DNA from: Streptococcus oralis
GTDB lineage: Bacteria; Bacillota; Bacilli; Lactobacillales; Streptococcaceae
DNA length: 50,520 nt
NCBI RefSeq assembly: GCF_001075875.1
Contig: NZ_JUOS01000010.1
Location: 1-50,520 of the forward strand
Direction of reading: 5' to 3'
The position numbers and the translations under genes were made by a program. Positions 17,927-26,924 of the stretch are shown piece after piece; position 1 is the first letter of the stretch, and every line of letters begins with the position of its first letter. The notes below the pieces were generated by a model. It was not told the DNA's origin and ran no database searches. It saw only the letters and a list, made by a program, of their open reading frames with translations.

Positions 17927-17962
17927 AAAATGGCTGAGGGATATTCTCTTAAGCCATTTTAG
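17927..17962 (+). terminator. Terminator after the acyltransferase gene
   Basis: AAAATGGCT pairs with AGCCATTTT around a 16-nt imperfect loop, followed by a T-rich stretch. Confidence 0.75.
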
Positions 17963-18001
17963 TTTGACTGACATCTGATTACTTTTAAATAAAACATTTT
18001 A

Positions 18002-18030
18002 TTGACAAAGATTTGATTCTATAGTATACT
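18002..18030 (+). promoter_or_regulatory. tRNA-Thr promoter
   Basis: A perfect TTGACA (18002-18007), a 17-nt spacer and TATACT (18025-18030), ten bases before the tRNA. Confidence 0.85.
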
Positions 18031-18040
18031 TTTTAAGTAA

Positions 18041-18113
18041 GCTGATTTAGCTCAGTAGGCAGAGCGCATCCATGGTAAGGATGAGGTCGCCGGTTCGATC
18101 CCGGCAATTAGCA
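18041..18113 (+). tRNA. tRNA-Thr (anticodon GGT)
   Basis: Full cloverleaf. The acceptor GCTGATT pairs with AATTAGC including one G-T wobble. The D-arm is GCTC/GAGC. The anticodon arm is CATCC/GGATG with loop ATGGTAA, giving GGT at positions 34-36. The T-arm is GCCGG/CCGGC with TTCGATC. The discriminator base is A at 18113. The CCA end is not encoded. It has its own promoter and terminator and so is a single-gene unit. Confidence 0.97.
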
Positions 18114-18122
18114 TTGTTCATC

Positions 18123-18147
18123 AGTTCCTTGGTATAGGAACTTTTTT
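18123..18147 (+). terminator. Terminator after tRNA-Thr
   Basis: AGTTCC (18123-18128) pairs with GGAACT (18137-18142), followed by a run of T. Confidence 0.85.
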
Positions 18148-18149
18148 TA

Positions 18150-18178
18150 TTGACATTTTATTGTCCTTATAGTAAAAT
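18150..18178 (+). promoter_or_regulatory. Promoter of the candidate small RNA
   Basis: A perfect TTGACA (18150-18155), a 17-nt spacer and TAAAAT (18173-18178). It starts just after the tRNA terminator, so it drives a separate transcript. Confidence 0.75.
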
Positions 18179-18184
18179 AAAACT

Positions 18185-18330
18185 TGCGATGAGTCGATAT
18201 GTAGCGAGAGCTACTATTGAGCAAAGGAGGTCATAACGCAGGAGCGGACCTTGAGAAATTGTGTGAACCAATTTCTCACATGGAGATGCCTCTCAGGCTT
18301 TCTGGTTTTTCCAGAGAGCTTTTTTTATTT
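18185..18330 (+). ncRNA. Candidate small RNA of about 145 nt
   Basis: A promoter, a structured stretch without a usable reading frame, and an intrinsic terminator define this transcript. Hairpin 1 is GTAGC-GAGA-GCTAC (18201-18214). A long-range TGCG/CGCA pair (18185-18188 with 18237-18240) may close a domain around it. A 9-bp perfect hairpin, GAGAAATTG/CAATTTCTC, lies at 18253-18277. The terminator is GCTTTCTGG/CCAGAGAGC (18297-18319) plus a T-run. An unpaired AAAGGAGG at about 18223-18230 looks like a Shine-Dalgarno but no start codon follows at a proper distance. The family is not recognised; the streptococcal asd RNA motif is one comparison worth making. It could instead be a leader whose downstream gene was lost. 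Confidence 0.65.
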
Positions 18331-18562
18331 TCCTAAACACTATTAACTCCTATCTTTTAGCAATCCTTTCTGTCCAAATAGCAATAAGCTCAAGCAACAA
18401 TCAAACACTTATAGACTTATTATCCAAAAAATCCTAGCTAGATTTAGACAAAAAGATACTAAGATGACCATTGCTATCTATAATTACAGCAAAAGTTACA
18501 GGGCAAACTGTATTATATACCTTAGCATTGAAAGGAAAATGATATATTTTGCCCCTCGTCAC
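18331..18562. other. Intergenic stretch without a recognised gene
   Basis: About 230 bases between the small RNA and the pyk terminator. On the plus strand one frame is open from about 18345 to the TAA at about 18624 (roughly 90 codons), but it has no start codon with a ribosome binding site at its beginning. The only ATG with some length gives about 50 codons, and the frame runs through the pyk terminator. I see no family likeness and treat it as non-coding, with a gene remnant not excluded. Confidence 0.4.
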
Positions 18563-18613
18563 AAAAAAAGACCTATCACACAAGCTATAAAGCTTGATAT
18601 GATAGGTTTTTTA
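18563..18613. terminator. Terminator after pyk (bidirectional form)
   Basis: ACCTATCA (from 18571) and TGATAGGT (to 18607) close a long hairpin with further AGCT/AGCT pairs inside. A-runs precede it and T-runs follow, so it can serve pyk on the minus strand and also stop plus-strand read-through. Confidence 0.88.
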
Positions 18614-18621
18614 ATATTAGA

Positions 18622-20127
18622 TTAACGTACAGTGCGGATACGCATTGTGTTAGTACGAACTGCTTCTCCAACTGGCACACCTGCAACGATAACGATATCG
18701 TCACCAGATTGTACAAGACCTGCTTCAACTGCTTTACGTTCTGCAATTTCAAACATGTCATCAGTTGATGATGGAGCTTCTGTCAACATTGGGATAACAC
18801 CCCAGTTCAACATCAATCCACGTTCTGTCAATTCGTCAAATGTCAATGCCAAGATATCAGCATTTGGACGATATTTAGAGATCAAACGTGCTGTGTGACC
18901 AGTCTTAGTAAGAGTTACAACCAATTTGATGTCCATTGAGTTTGTAGCGTCTTTAACTGCTGAAGCCATAACTTCTGTCTTAGAGTTACGTTCAAATGAA
19001 TCTGAGTTCAAACGTCCGTATTCGTTAAGAAGAGTTTGAGCGTTCTTATCGATAGTTGCCATTGTACGAACAGACTCAAGTGGGTATTTACCATTTGCTG
19101 ACTCACCTGAAAGCATTGTAGCATCAGTTCCGTCGATAACAGCGTTAAATACGTCTGATACTTCTGAACGAGTTGCACGTGGTTTTTCAGTCATTGTTTC
19201 AAGCATGTTTGTTGCAGTGATAACAACTTTACCAGCAGCGTTCACTTTAGTGATGATCATTTTTTGGTAAACTGGAACCATTTCAAATGGTACTTCGATA
19301 CCCATGTCACCACGAGCGATCATGATACCATCAGCAGCTTCAATGATTTCGTCCAAGTTATCGATACCTTGTTGGTTTTCGATTTTAGCGAACAATTGAA
19401 CGTGACCGTTACCAGTTTCTTCACAGATTGCACGAACTTCGTTAACGTCTTTTGCAGTACGTACGAATGAGATCGCGATGAAGTTGATACCTTGTTCAAG
19501 ACCGAAGCGGATATCAGCGTTATCACGTTCAGCAAGAGCTGGGAAAGGAATTTTAGTGTTAGGGATGTTTACACCTTTTTGTTTAGCGATTACACCGTCG
19601 TTTTCAACTTCAACGACAAATTCACGAGTTGCATCGTCTTTTTCTACAACACGAAGACCAAGTTTACCATCGTCAACCAATACTTGGCGACCAACTTCAA
19701 CGTCATCATAGATGTCAAGAGCTCCAGCAACGTTCAAAGCAATCACTTCACGAGTTGATTTGATTCCTTGTTTAGTTGCAACACGGATTTTTTCACCAGT
19801 TTTGTATGAGTACTCTTTAGCTTCACCTTCAAACAATTCAGTACGGATTTCTGGTCCTTTAGTGTCAAGAAGGAAACCAACTTTTTTACCTGCAAGTTTT
19901 TCTGCAAGTTTAACAGTTGCCATACGGTCACCTTGTTCTTGGTGGTCACCGTGTGAGAAGTTGAAACGGAAAGTGTTAGCTCCTGCTTCAATCAATTGAG
20001 CAATGTTTTTAGCTGAAGCTTCAACGTCAAGTTTTTCACCCCAGTATCCGTCATCACCAAATTTTTTACCACCACGGATTTCTACCGCAGGACCCAAAGT
20101 TGCAACGATTTTTACACGTTTGTTCAT
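18622..20127 (-). CDS. pyk: Pyruvate kinase
   Basis: Last step of glycolysis: phosphoenolpyruvate plus ADP to pyruvate and ATP. The 501 residues match the lactic acid bacterial enzyme. RFNFSHGDH near residue 54 carries substrate-binding residues. The metal-binding site is IMIARGDMGIEVP, and the signature FAKIENQQG holds the catalytic lysine. TATNMLETM binds ADP and metal. Codons are strongly biased, as expected for a highly expressed gene. It lies 66 nt after pfkA with a small hairpin (TGACC/GGTCA) and AAGGAG in the gap. Confidence 0.98.
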   Translation of the reverse strand: MNKRVKIVATLGPAVEIRGGKKFGDDGYWGEKLDVEASAKNIAQLIEAGANTFRFNFSHGDHQEQGDRMATVKLAEKLAGKKVGFLLDTKGPEIRTELFEGEAKEYSYKTGEKIRVATKQGIKSTREVIALNVAGALDIYDDVEVGRQVLVDDGKLGLRVVEKDDATREFVVEVENDGVIAKQKGVNIPNTKIPFPALAERDNADIRFGLEQGINFIAISFVRTAKDVNEVRAICEETGNGHVQLFAKIENQQGIDNLDEIIEAADGIMIARGDMGIEVPFEMVPVYQKMIITKVNAAGKVVITATNMLETMTEKPRATRSEVSDVFNAVIDGTDATMLSGESANGKYPLESVRTMATIDKNAQTLLNEYGRLNSDSFERNSKTEVMASAVKDATNSMDIKLVVTLTKTGHTARLISKYRPNADILALTFDELTERGLMLNWGVIPMLTEAPSSTDDMFEIAERKAVEAGLVQSGDDIVIVAGVPVGEAVRTNTMRIRTVR

Positions 20128-20193
20128 GATTTTTGTGACTCCTTTATATAATTTGACCTTTTATGGTCATTTTACCAGTTTAGTTAAAGTTGA

Positions 20194-21222
<1,029 letters not shown>

Positions 21223-21282
21223 TTAACATTCTAACTGATTATACCATAATTAAAGTTAAAATTCTTTTATTTTCATTGATTT

Positions 21283-24200
21283 TTAACGATAAATCGTTTT
21301 CATAGTTATTTGACTCAAAGATTCCTGCAAACTAACATCTTTTGCAACAAAATAACCCGGCAAAAGAACATTTTTTTGTTCATTTTCGTAGCGAATAATG
21401 ACTGGAATTTGTCCCTTGTATTGTTCTAAAATATGATAAATTTCAGAATCATGTTCATGATCAGCAGCCTGAATCCAAAATCGTTCACTCACTGCTTCTT
21501 TTAGATTATTTAATACTAACTGAAGGCGACCGTCTCTTGCCTGCACTTTTCCATTAAGGTAGTAAAATCTTCCTTCATGTAAGAGATTGTTAAATTGGCG
21601 GTACTGGTCAGAAAAAACAGTAACTTCCAAATTTGATTTGCTATCACTAACTTTCAAAAAGGCCATATTTTCACCTTTTTTAGTTCTGATTACTCGGATA
21701 GACTGTATCTCAACGAGTACTGTAGCTGTCTGTCCTTCAGATAGTTCAGACAAACTCACAATTGGATAGAGGGGATTCTTTGCTAAAACCAGTAAGGGAT
21801 GCGGACTGATACCAACTCCAAGCCACTCCTGTTCCTTACGAAACTTCTCGACTTGCGTAAAATCCTCACTCTCAAGCCAATTGTAGCTATTATCTGCAAA
21901 TAAACTACCCAATTCTTCCACAAAAATAAACAAAGTAGGTAAATTGGATAAGATTTTTTGGCGATTTTTTTCAAAACTATCGAATAAACCAATCTCGACT
22001 AGGGGAGTTAAAAGACTCAACTTCTGATAATTTTTAGGCAAGCGAGTGACAAAATCTTCGACACTACTAAAAGGACGATTCTCTAAAATCCAATAGGCAA
22101 AATCTCGAGGCATCCCCTTGATACTCTTAAGTCCCAAGTAAATAGTCTTGTCTGTCAATTTATCCTGATATGGGATTGTATTGATAGAGAGTGGTGTCAG
22201 TTCAAAGCCCATTTCAAGCGCATCGAGAATATAATCTCCACTGGCATAGTTAAGCATAACTTGATAAAAGATTTCTGGGTAATGTGTTTTAAAGTAAGCA
22301 AGTTGAAAAGCTAAAGCCGCATAAGCATAAGCATGTGATCGGTTGAAACCATAACCAGCAAATTTTTCCATGACAGCAAAAACCTGCTGAGCCTGTTCCT
22401 TTCCATGACCTTTTTCGAGTGCACCTTGGATAAAACTCTCCTCCATTCGGTGCATCTTGGCCGCATTCTTTTTCCCCATAGCACGACGTAAAATGTCGGC
22501 CTTCCCAAGGCTGAAACCAGCGTAACGCTGTGCCACTTGCATCACCTGTTCTTGGTAAAGCATAATGCCATAGGTTGGAGCCAGAATATCTTCCAAAACT
22601 GGGTCCAGAACTGTTACCTTTTCTTTACCATGTTTTCGAGCCACAAAGTTGTCGATATAGTCACTCGCTCCCGGTCTGTTGAGGGAAGTCGTTGCCACTA
22701 CTTCTTCAAAGCTTTCTGGTTTCACGCGCTTTAATAAGCGAATAGCACCAGGTTGTTCAAACTGAAAGATCCCCTTGGTCTTCCCAGCTGCAAAGAGGGC
22801 TAAAGTTTCCCTATCCTCAAGGTCAATTTCCTCAATCCTTAACTGAATTCCTTGAGTTTCAAATAAGAGCTCCTGCATTTTTTGAGCAAAAGTTAGGTTT
22901 CGTAAGCCCAAGAAATCCATCTTGAGCAAGCCATTTCCTTCAACTCCATGAGCATCATACTGGGTAATGAGCATATCCTCACCATACTTAAGAGGGATAT
23001 AATCCGTTAGATTTTTATCACTAATCACGACACCAGCAGCGTGGATAGAGGTCTGTCGAGGATAGCCTTCTATCTTTTTGGCAATTTCAAAAGCCTTTTG
23101 GTACTCAATCTTACTTTGAATCAGTTGTCTAAATCCTAGATTGCCTTCATAGGCGCTTGTCAAGGTATCTTTGAAACCAATTTTCTTGGTTATGGATGTC
23201 AACTCGTACTCGGGAACACCATACCGTTTAAAAACATCTCGGATAGCCTGTTTGGCACCAAAAGTCGAGTAGGTGACTATCTGAGCAGCGTGAATACTAC
23301 CATAACGGTCACGAACATAGCGGATAAATTCAGGACGATAGATATCAGGAATATCAATATCGATATCAGGCATGGTATAGCGTTCACGATTTAAAAAGCG
23401 CTCAAAGATAAGATTCTTAGCTACAGGATCAATACCAGTAATATTTAAGGCATAGGCCACTAGACTTCCAACTGCAGACCCGCGTCCCATCCCCATGTAA
23501 TAACCTTGAGACCGACCGAAACGTAAGAGATCCCAGACAACCAAGAAATAGTCATCGAAGCCCATGTCATGAATCACAGATAGTTCTTCTTCCAAACGTT
23601 CCTGATAAACCGAATCGAGTAAGCCTTTCTGTTCCAAGCCCTTAATAGCTCTTTCGCGCAACTCTTCAACAGCAGGACGCTCTGGATTGAAACGTGGAAG
23701 CTTGAGACTACTATCAATCTCATAAGTAGTTGCTCCAATCAGTTCAGAAAGATTTTCTAAGACTTGCGGAAACTTTTCTTGAAATACTTGCTCTAAGCGA
23801 TCAGTAGGTAAAAACATGCCTTGTTGAGATTGAACATCTACCTCTCGCAAGGTCACATTTTCCTTAATCGCCTTGAGCATTTGAAGCGTTTCTAAATCCT
23901 CAGATTCGAAGGAATTAACACGATAAAGTGGGAGGATGGGTTGAGAAAAATTCGACTGAGGTGTATCTGGATATACTCCGATATAATAGTCATGCCCTAA
24001 GTCCAAGGAATCAATTGCAGAATAATAGGGAACAATAACACAAACATCCTCTAGATAAGGAGAAAAATCAGTCCATTCCTTTTTACCTGTCATTTTTAGA
24101 GTCGAAATCTTCATGAGATTTCGATAGCCATGATTTGACAAGGCTAAAAATCGGAGGTTGACGATTTCCTCCTTATGATGAACTGTCATCTCAAGACCTA

Positions 24201-24384
24201 ATAAGGGCTGAATCCCCTGTTTTTGGCACTCTTTGATAAAATAATAAGCCCCATAGAGATTGTCAATATCCATGATTCCAAGTACTGTGTAGCCGTATGC
24301 TTTTCCCTTGTCAACATACTTCTGAATGGAAATCATACTCTCCATGAAACTATAAACCGTTTTTGTATCAAGTTGTGCAATCAC
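21283..24384 (-). CDS. dnaE: DNA polymerase III subunit alpha DnaE
   Basis: Second replicative polymerase of Firmicutes, which extends primers for PolC (1033 residues). An N-terminal PHP domain covers about residues 1-200. The polymerase palm has PDIDIDIPD near residue 345 with the catalytic Asp residues, preceded by GMGRGSAVGSLVAY. Fingers, a helix-hairpin-helix region and a C-terminal OB domain (about 890-980) follow. The start codon is GTG, placed five bases after GGGAGGTGAT. An extended -10 (TGG-TATAAT, 24413-24418) lies about 30 nt upstream. Confidence 0.97.
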   Translation of the reverse strand: MIAQLDTKTVYSFMESMISIQKYVDKGKAYGYTVLGIMDIDNLYGAYYFIKECQKQGIQPLLGLEMTVHHKEEIVNLRFLALSNHGYRNLMKISTLKMTGKKEWTDFSPYLEDVCVIVPYYSAIDSLDLGHDYYIGVYPDTPQSNFSQPILPLYRVNSFESEDLETLQMLKAIKENVTLREVDVQSQQGMFLPTDRLEQVFQEKFPQVLENLSELIGATTYEIDSSLKLPRFNPERPAVEELRERAIKGLEQKGLLDSVYQERLEEELSVIHDMGFDDYFLVVWDLLRFGRSQGYYMGMGRGSAVGSLVAYALNITGIDPVAKNLIFERFLNRERYTMPDIDIDIPDIYRPEFIRYVRDRYGSIHAAQIVTYSTFGAKQAIRDVFKRYGVPEYELTSITKKIGFKDTLTSAYEGNLGFRQLIQSKIEYQKAFEIAKKIEGYPRQTSIHAAGVVISDKNLTDYIPLKYGEDMLITQYDAHGVEGNGLLKMDFLGLRNLTFAQKMQELLFETQGIQLRIEEIDLEDRETLALFAAGKTKGIFQFEQPGAIRLLKRVKPESFEEVVATTSLNRPGASDYIDNFVARKHGKEKVTVLDPVLEDILAPTYGIMLYQEQVMQVAQRYAGFSLGKADILRRAMGKKNAAKMHRMEESFIQGALEKGHGKEQAQQVFAVMEKFAGYGFNRSHAYAYAALAFQLAYFKTHYPEIFYQVMLNYASGDYILDALEMGFELTPLSINTIPYQDKLTDKTIYLGLKSIKGMPRDFAYWILENRPFSSVEDFVTRLPKNYQKLSLLTPLVEIGLFDSFEKNRQKILSNLPTLFIFVEELGSLFADNSYNWLESEDFTQVEKFRKEQEWLGVGISPHPLLVLAKNPLYPIVSLSELSEGQTATVLVEIQSIRVIRTKKGENMAFLKVSDSKSNLEVTVFSDQYRQFNNLLHEGRFYYLNGKVQARDGRLQLVLNNLKEAVSERFWIQAADHEHDSEIYHILEQYKGQIPVIIRYENEQKNVLLPGYFVAKDVSLQESLSQITMKTIYR

Positions 24385-24459
24385 TCGCTATCACCTCCCT
24401 TTTTCTTCTTATATTATACCATTTTAGAAAATAGAAAAACAATTTCTTTCTTCCCTTGG

Positions 24460-24493
24460 AAAAAAAGAATCACAGTTGAATTAACCGTGATTC
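24460..24493 (-). terminator. Terminator after the decayed B3/B4 gene
   Basis: On the minus strand GAATCACGGTT and AACTGTGATTC form a stem with a short loop, followed by a run of T. It survives although the gene before it is broken. Confidence 0.8.
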
Positions 24494-24509
24494 CCATTCA
24501 TTATTCTAC

Positions 24510-25026
24510 CTATAGGATAGGATTTGTAGCTGTAAAATGACTGATCATGCCACTGAAACCGAAATATTCCTCAATTTTAGTATGTAATTCTAGCATTGCT
24601 TCTCGAGCTCGTGATGCCTGCTCTTCATTGATAGCTTCAATGACTAAAATAGCATCTTTGGTTTCTTCTGTTAACATGGTTCTTTGGGGTTCACACCAAT
24701 TTTAACAGCGACAAACCGCACCGTGTTCATCAAAATAAATCATTTCATCAGCTAAGGCAGGAGCATCACTTTCAGCCCCTAGTGGAAGAAGGATTCATTC
24801 CTTCGTGCTCTTCCAAGAAGTCACCAACAATCTTAGCTAAATCTTTTCCCCCACAAGGAACTGCGTAAGAAAGTGAAAAGCTATTATAGATATCTACCAA
24901 ATGATTTATTAGATTAAATTCTCTTCCTTGACTCACACGTTTTAATAAAGCCTCAATAGAAGAACCGAGCACATTTTTTTGTTTTGAGTTAAGTGAATGC
25001 CTGACGCCATTCTTTTTCTTTCATTC
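24510..25026 (-). pseudogene. Broken B3/B4-domain (PheRS beta-like) gene
   Basis: Conserved pieces of a stand-alone B3/B4 tRNA-binding-domain protein lie in order on the minus strand in different frames. The first is KEWRQAFT, a stop, then KTKKCAR (about 25026-24967). A one-base insertion near 24967 moves the frame to SSIEALLKRV...PCGGKD...VGDF, ending at 24772. A third piece, GAESDAPALADEMIYFD...GAVCRC (24779 down), contains a TAA inside CRC-NW and runs on through QRTMLTEETKDAILVIEA to 24510. About 60-70 N-terminal residues are missing. At least one frameshift, two internal stops, an internal deletion and the N-terminal loss show that it is dead. The family role is not well defined. Confidence 0.85.
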
Positions 25027-25036
25027 TACTACAAAT

Positions 25037-25066
25037 ACAAAAAACGAGTAGCCTACAAGCTACTCG
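25037..25066 (-). terminator. Terminator after the glyoxalase gene
   Basis: On the minus strand GAGTAGC, a 6-nt loop and GCTACTC are followed by G and six T. Confidence 0.88.
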
Positions 25067-25073
25067 ATACGAA

Positions 25074-25460
25074 CTATAATGAATTTTCACGAATTACTTC
25101 TACCTTGTATCCATCTGGATCTTTGATAAAGTAATAGTTTGGTTGAGTCCCTGGAAGTCCATTAGGCGCTGTCACTTCGTAGCCTTTGACGCTATGTTCT
25201 TTGTGAAGAGCCTCAAGATCAGGTGTGCTTAGAGCGATGTGAGCAAAACCGTCACCAACAACATAAGGTCCGTGATCATAGTTGTAAGTCAACTCTAACT
25301 CATAATCATCACCTTCAAGTCCAAGATAAACAATAGTGAAAGCATAGTCTGGAAAGTCCTTGCGACGTAATTCCTTAAAACCAAAAGCATCTTGATAAAA
25401 AGCGATTGATTTTTCAAGATTTTCAACTCGTAAGCATGTGTGTAGCATTTTTGAAGCCAT
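25074..25460 (-). CDS. gloA: Lactoylglutathione lyase (glyoxalase I family)
   Basis: A 128-residue VOC-fold metalloenzyme that isomerises the methylglyoxal-thiol adduct to an S-lactoyl thioester. The metal ligands expected for the family are visible: His in MLHTCLRV (H7), Glu in DYELELTYN, His in FAHIALS, and Glu in KVEVIRE near the C-terminus. Streptococci make little or no glutathione, so another thiol or imported glutathione may be used. AAGGAG lies eight bases before the ATG. It follows the rplT terminator as a separate unit. Confidence 0.92.
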   Translation of the reverse strand: MASKMLHTCLRVENLEKSIAFYQDAFGFKELRRKDFPDYAFTIVYLGLEGDDYELELTYNYDHGPYVVGDGFAHIALSTPDLEALHKEHSVKGYEVTAPNGLPGTQPNYYFIKDPDGYKVEVIRENSL

Positions 25461-25477
25461 TTTTTTCTCCTTTGTTT

Positions 25478-25509
25478 AAAAAAGACTGGAACAAACCTGC
25501 ACCAGTCTT
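25478..25509 (-). terminator. Terminator after rplT
   Basis: On the minus strand AAGACTGG and CCAGTCTT form a stem with a 12-nt loop, followed by T. It ends the infC operon. Confidence 0.88.
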
Positions 25510-25517
25510 ATGAATAA

Positions 25518-25877
25518 TTATTTACCAAGTTTTGCTTTAGCTGCATCTGCAAGAGCTGCGAAAGCTGCTGCATCGTTAACAGCCAAGTCAGCAAGCATTT
25601 TACGGTTAACTTCGATCTCAGCCAATTTCAAACCATGCATCAATTGTGAGTATGAAAGTCCGTTGATACGAGCTGCCGCATTGATACGTGTGATCCACAA
25701 TTTACGGAAGTCACGTTTCTTTTGACGACGGTCACGGTATGCATAGTAGTAAGAGTTCATTACTTGTTCTTTTGCAGTACGGAACAAGATGTGTTTAGCT
25801 CCATAGTAACCTTTTGCTAATTTAAGAATACGTTTACGACGTTTGCGTGATACAACGCCACCTTTAACACGTGCCAT
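25518..25877 (-). CDS. rplT: 50S ribosomal protein L20
   Basis: 119 residues, full length and very basic. The N-terminal extension [16 protein letters not shown] binds 23S rRNA early in 50S assembly, and the globular C-terminal part begins near residue 60. In B. subtilis and E. coli L20 represses its own operon by binding the leader mRNA. The infC leader here has features that would fit such control. It is the last gene of infC-rpmI-rplT. Confidence 0.98.
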   Translation of the reverse strand: MARVKGGVVSRKRRKRILKLAKGYYGAKHILFRTAKEQVMNSYYYAYRDRRQKKRDFRKLWITRINAAARINGLSYSQLMHGLKLAEIEVNRKMLADLAVNDAAAFAALADAAKAKLGK

Positions 25878-25927
25878 TTATATTTCCTCCAAATATTTCC
25901 TAGAATTCTTTACTTACAAATACGCGA

Positions 25928-26128
25928 TTATTTCAAGCGAGTAAGCATTGCTTTGATACGTTTGAAATCTCCTGAATGCACCATAGATGCTTTACGAAGA
26001 TGACGACGTTGTTTTTTAGTTTTTCCGTGGAAACGGTGAGATGTGTAAGCACGGAAACGTTTAAGTCCACCAGAACCTGTACGTTTGAAACGTTTAGCTG
26101 ATGCGCGGTGTGTTTTTTGTTTTGGCAT
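25928..26128 (-). CDS. rpmI: 50S ribosomal protein L35
   Basis: 66 residues, basic, beginning [20 protein letters not shown] as in other bacteria. A good AAGGAG precedes the ATG. It sits between infC (32 nt gap) and rplT (50 nt gap) in the conserved order. Confidence 0.98.
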   Translation of the reverse strand: MPKQKTHRASAKRFKRTGSGGLKRFRAYTSHRFHGKTKKQRRHLRKASMVHSGDFKRIKAMLTRLK

Positions 26129-26160
26129 GATTTTTTCTCCTTTATTTAACTTTCTGACAA

Positions 26161-26682
26161 TTATTTTTTGTCAGTTGCTGGCGCCAATTGCATGAACATT
26201 TGGCGTCCATCCATTTTAGCACGTTGTTCAATGATAGCAATATCTTGAGTTGCTTCAGCGAACTCGGCTAAAACTTTTGCACCAATCTCTTTATGGGTGA
26301 TCATACGCCCCTTAAAGCGAATGGATACCTTCACTTTGTTTCCTTTTTCAAGGAACTTGCGAGCATTGCGAAGTTTAGTTTCGAAATCACCCTTGTCGAT
26401 AACTGGGCTCAAACGAACTTCTTTCACGGTCACAACGCTTTGTTTTTTGCGTTGCTCTTTTTGTTTCTTCTGGTACTCAAATTTGAACTTACCGTAGTCC
26501 ATAATTTTCGCAACAGGAGGTTTAGCTTGAGGTTGAATGAGAACCAAGTCCACATTAGCTTCGTCCGCAAGTGCTTGCGCTTCGCTTAGTGGTTTGATAC
26601 CCAATTGCTCACCTTCAAGACCGATTAAGCGAACTTCGCGTACACGAATTTCATCATTGATGAATAAGTCTTGCTTTGCTAT
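26161..26682 (-). CDS. infC: Translation initiation factor IF-3 (proposed ATA start)
   Basis: IF-3 keeps 30S subunits free and checks start-codon pairing. The two domains are joined by the lysine-rich linker near residues 75-95. I place the start at the ATA at 26682, giving 173 residues (M)[22 protein letters not shown] lies six bases before it. A GTG at 26691 abuts that same sequence, and a TTG at 26718 lies in the T-run of the leader terminator hairpin. The N-terminus then lines up with remembered B. subtilis IF-3. Poor start codons (AUU) on infC are known in E. coli and B. subtilis, where IF-3 discriminates against its own mRNA. Databases often choose the GTG or TTG instead. Confidence 0.9.
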   Translation of the reverse strand: MAKQDLFINDEIRVREVRLIGLEGEQLGIKPLSEAQALADEANVDLVLIQPQAKPPVAKIMDYGKFKFEYQKKQKEQRKKQSVVTVKEVRLSPVIDKGDFETKLRNARKFLEKGNKVKVSIRFKGRMITHKEIGAKVLAEFAEATQDIAIIEQRAKMDGRQMFMQLAPATDKK

Positions 26683-26874
26683 GGTTTTCACCTCTTTTTT
26701 TAATTTAGAGAAAAACAAGAGCGGACTTGCTAACGCAAACCCGCACTACATGATTGTATTTCATTTCTGAAATTTGATCCGTAGGGGCCAGACAACGTTA
26801 GTCGCAAGGCGAGAAGTTCTCACTTCTGCTTTTCTCAACTTTTATATGATATCAAGTTTTCCCCTACTTGTCAA
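26683..26874 (-). promoter_or_regulatory. infC operon promoter and attenuator-like leader
   Basis: Promoter on the minus strand: TTGACA (26874-26869), 17 nt, TATCAT (26851-26846). The leader of about 155 nt starts near 26839. First hairpin: AGAAGT-GAGA-ACTTCT (26827-26812). Near the 3' end, GCGGGTTTGC (26744-26735), loop GTTA and GCAAGTCCGC (26730-26721) form a 10-bp hairpin followed by a T-rich tract, a likely terminator. CTTGC-GAC-TAACG (26808-26796) can instead pair with CGTTAGCAAG (26735-26726), which would break the terminator. This is what an attenuator needs, and L20-dependent attenuation of this operon is known in B. subtilis. Confidence 0.75.
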
Positions 26875-26924
26875 GATTAAAACTATCTTTTTTTAATTTT
26901 TTTAAATATTTGCCTACTGTGAAC

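Noticed and set aside
18025-18056. Possible CiaR-type TTTAAG direct repeat
   Set aside because: The half-sites have the wrong spacing and the second lies inside the tRNA gene.
18247-18346. TTG-started small open frame inside the small RNA, after AGGAG
   Set aside because: It reads through the intrinsic terminator and has no protein-like character.
24223-24540. Plus-strand open frame across the start of dnaE
   Set aside because: It lies antisense to the dnaE start and promoter and covers a terminator; no likeness to a protein.
24772-24972. A 66-codon frame that could be called a gene
   Set aside because: It is the middle piece of the broken B3/B4 gene, starting at an internal GTG without a ribosome binding site.
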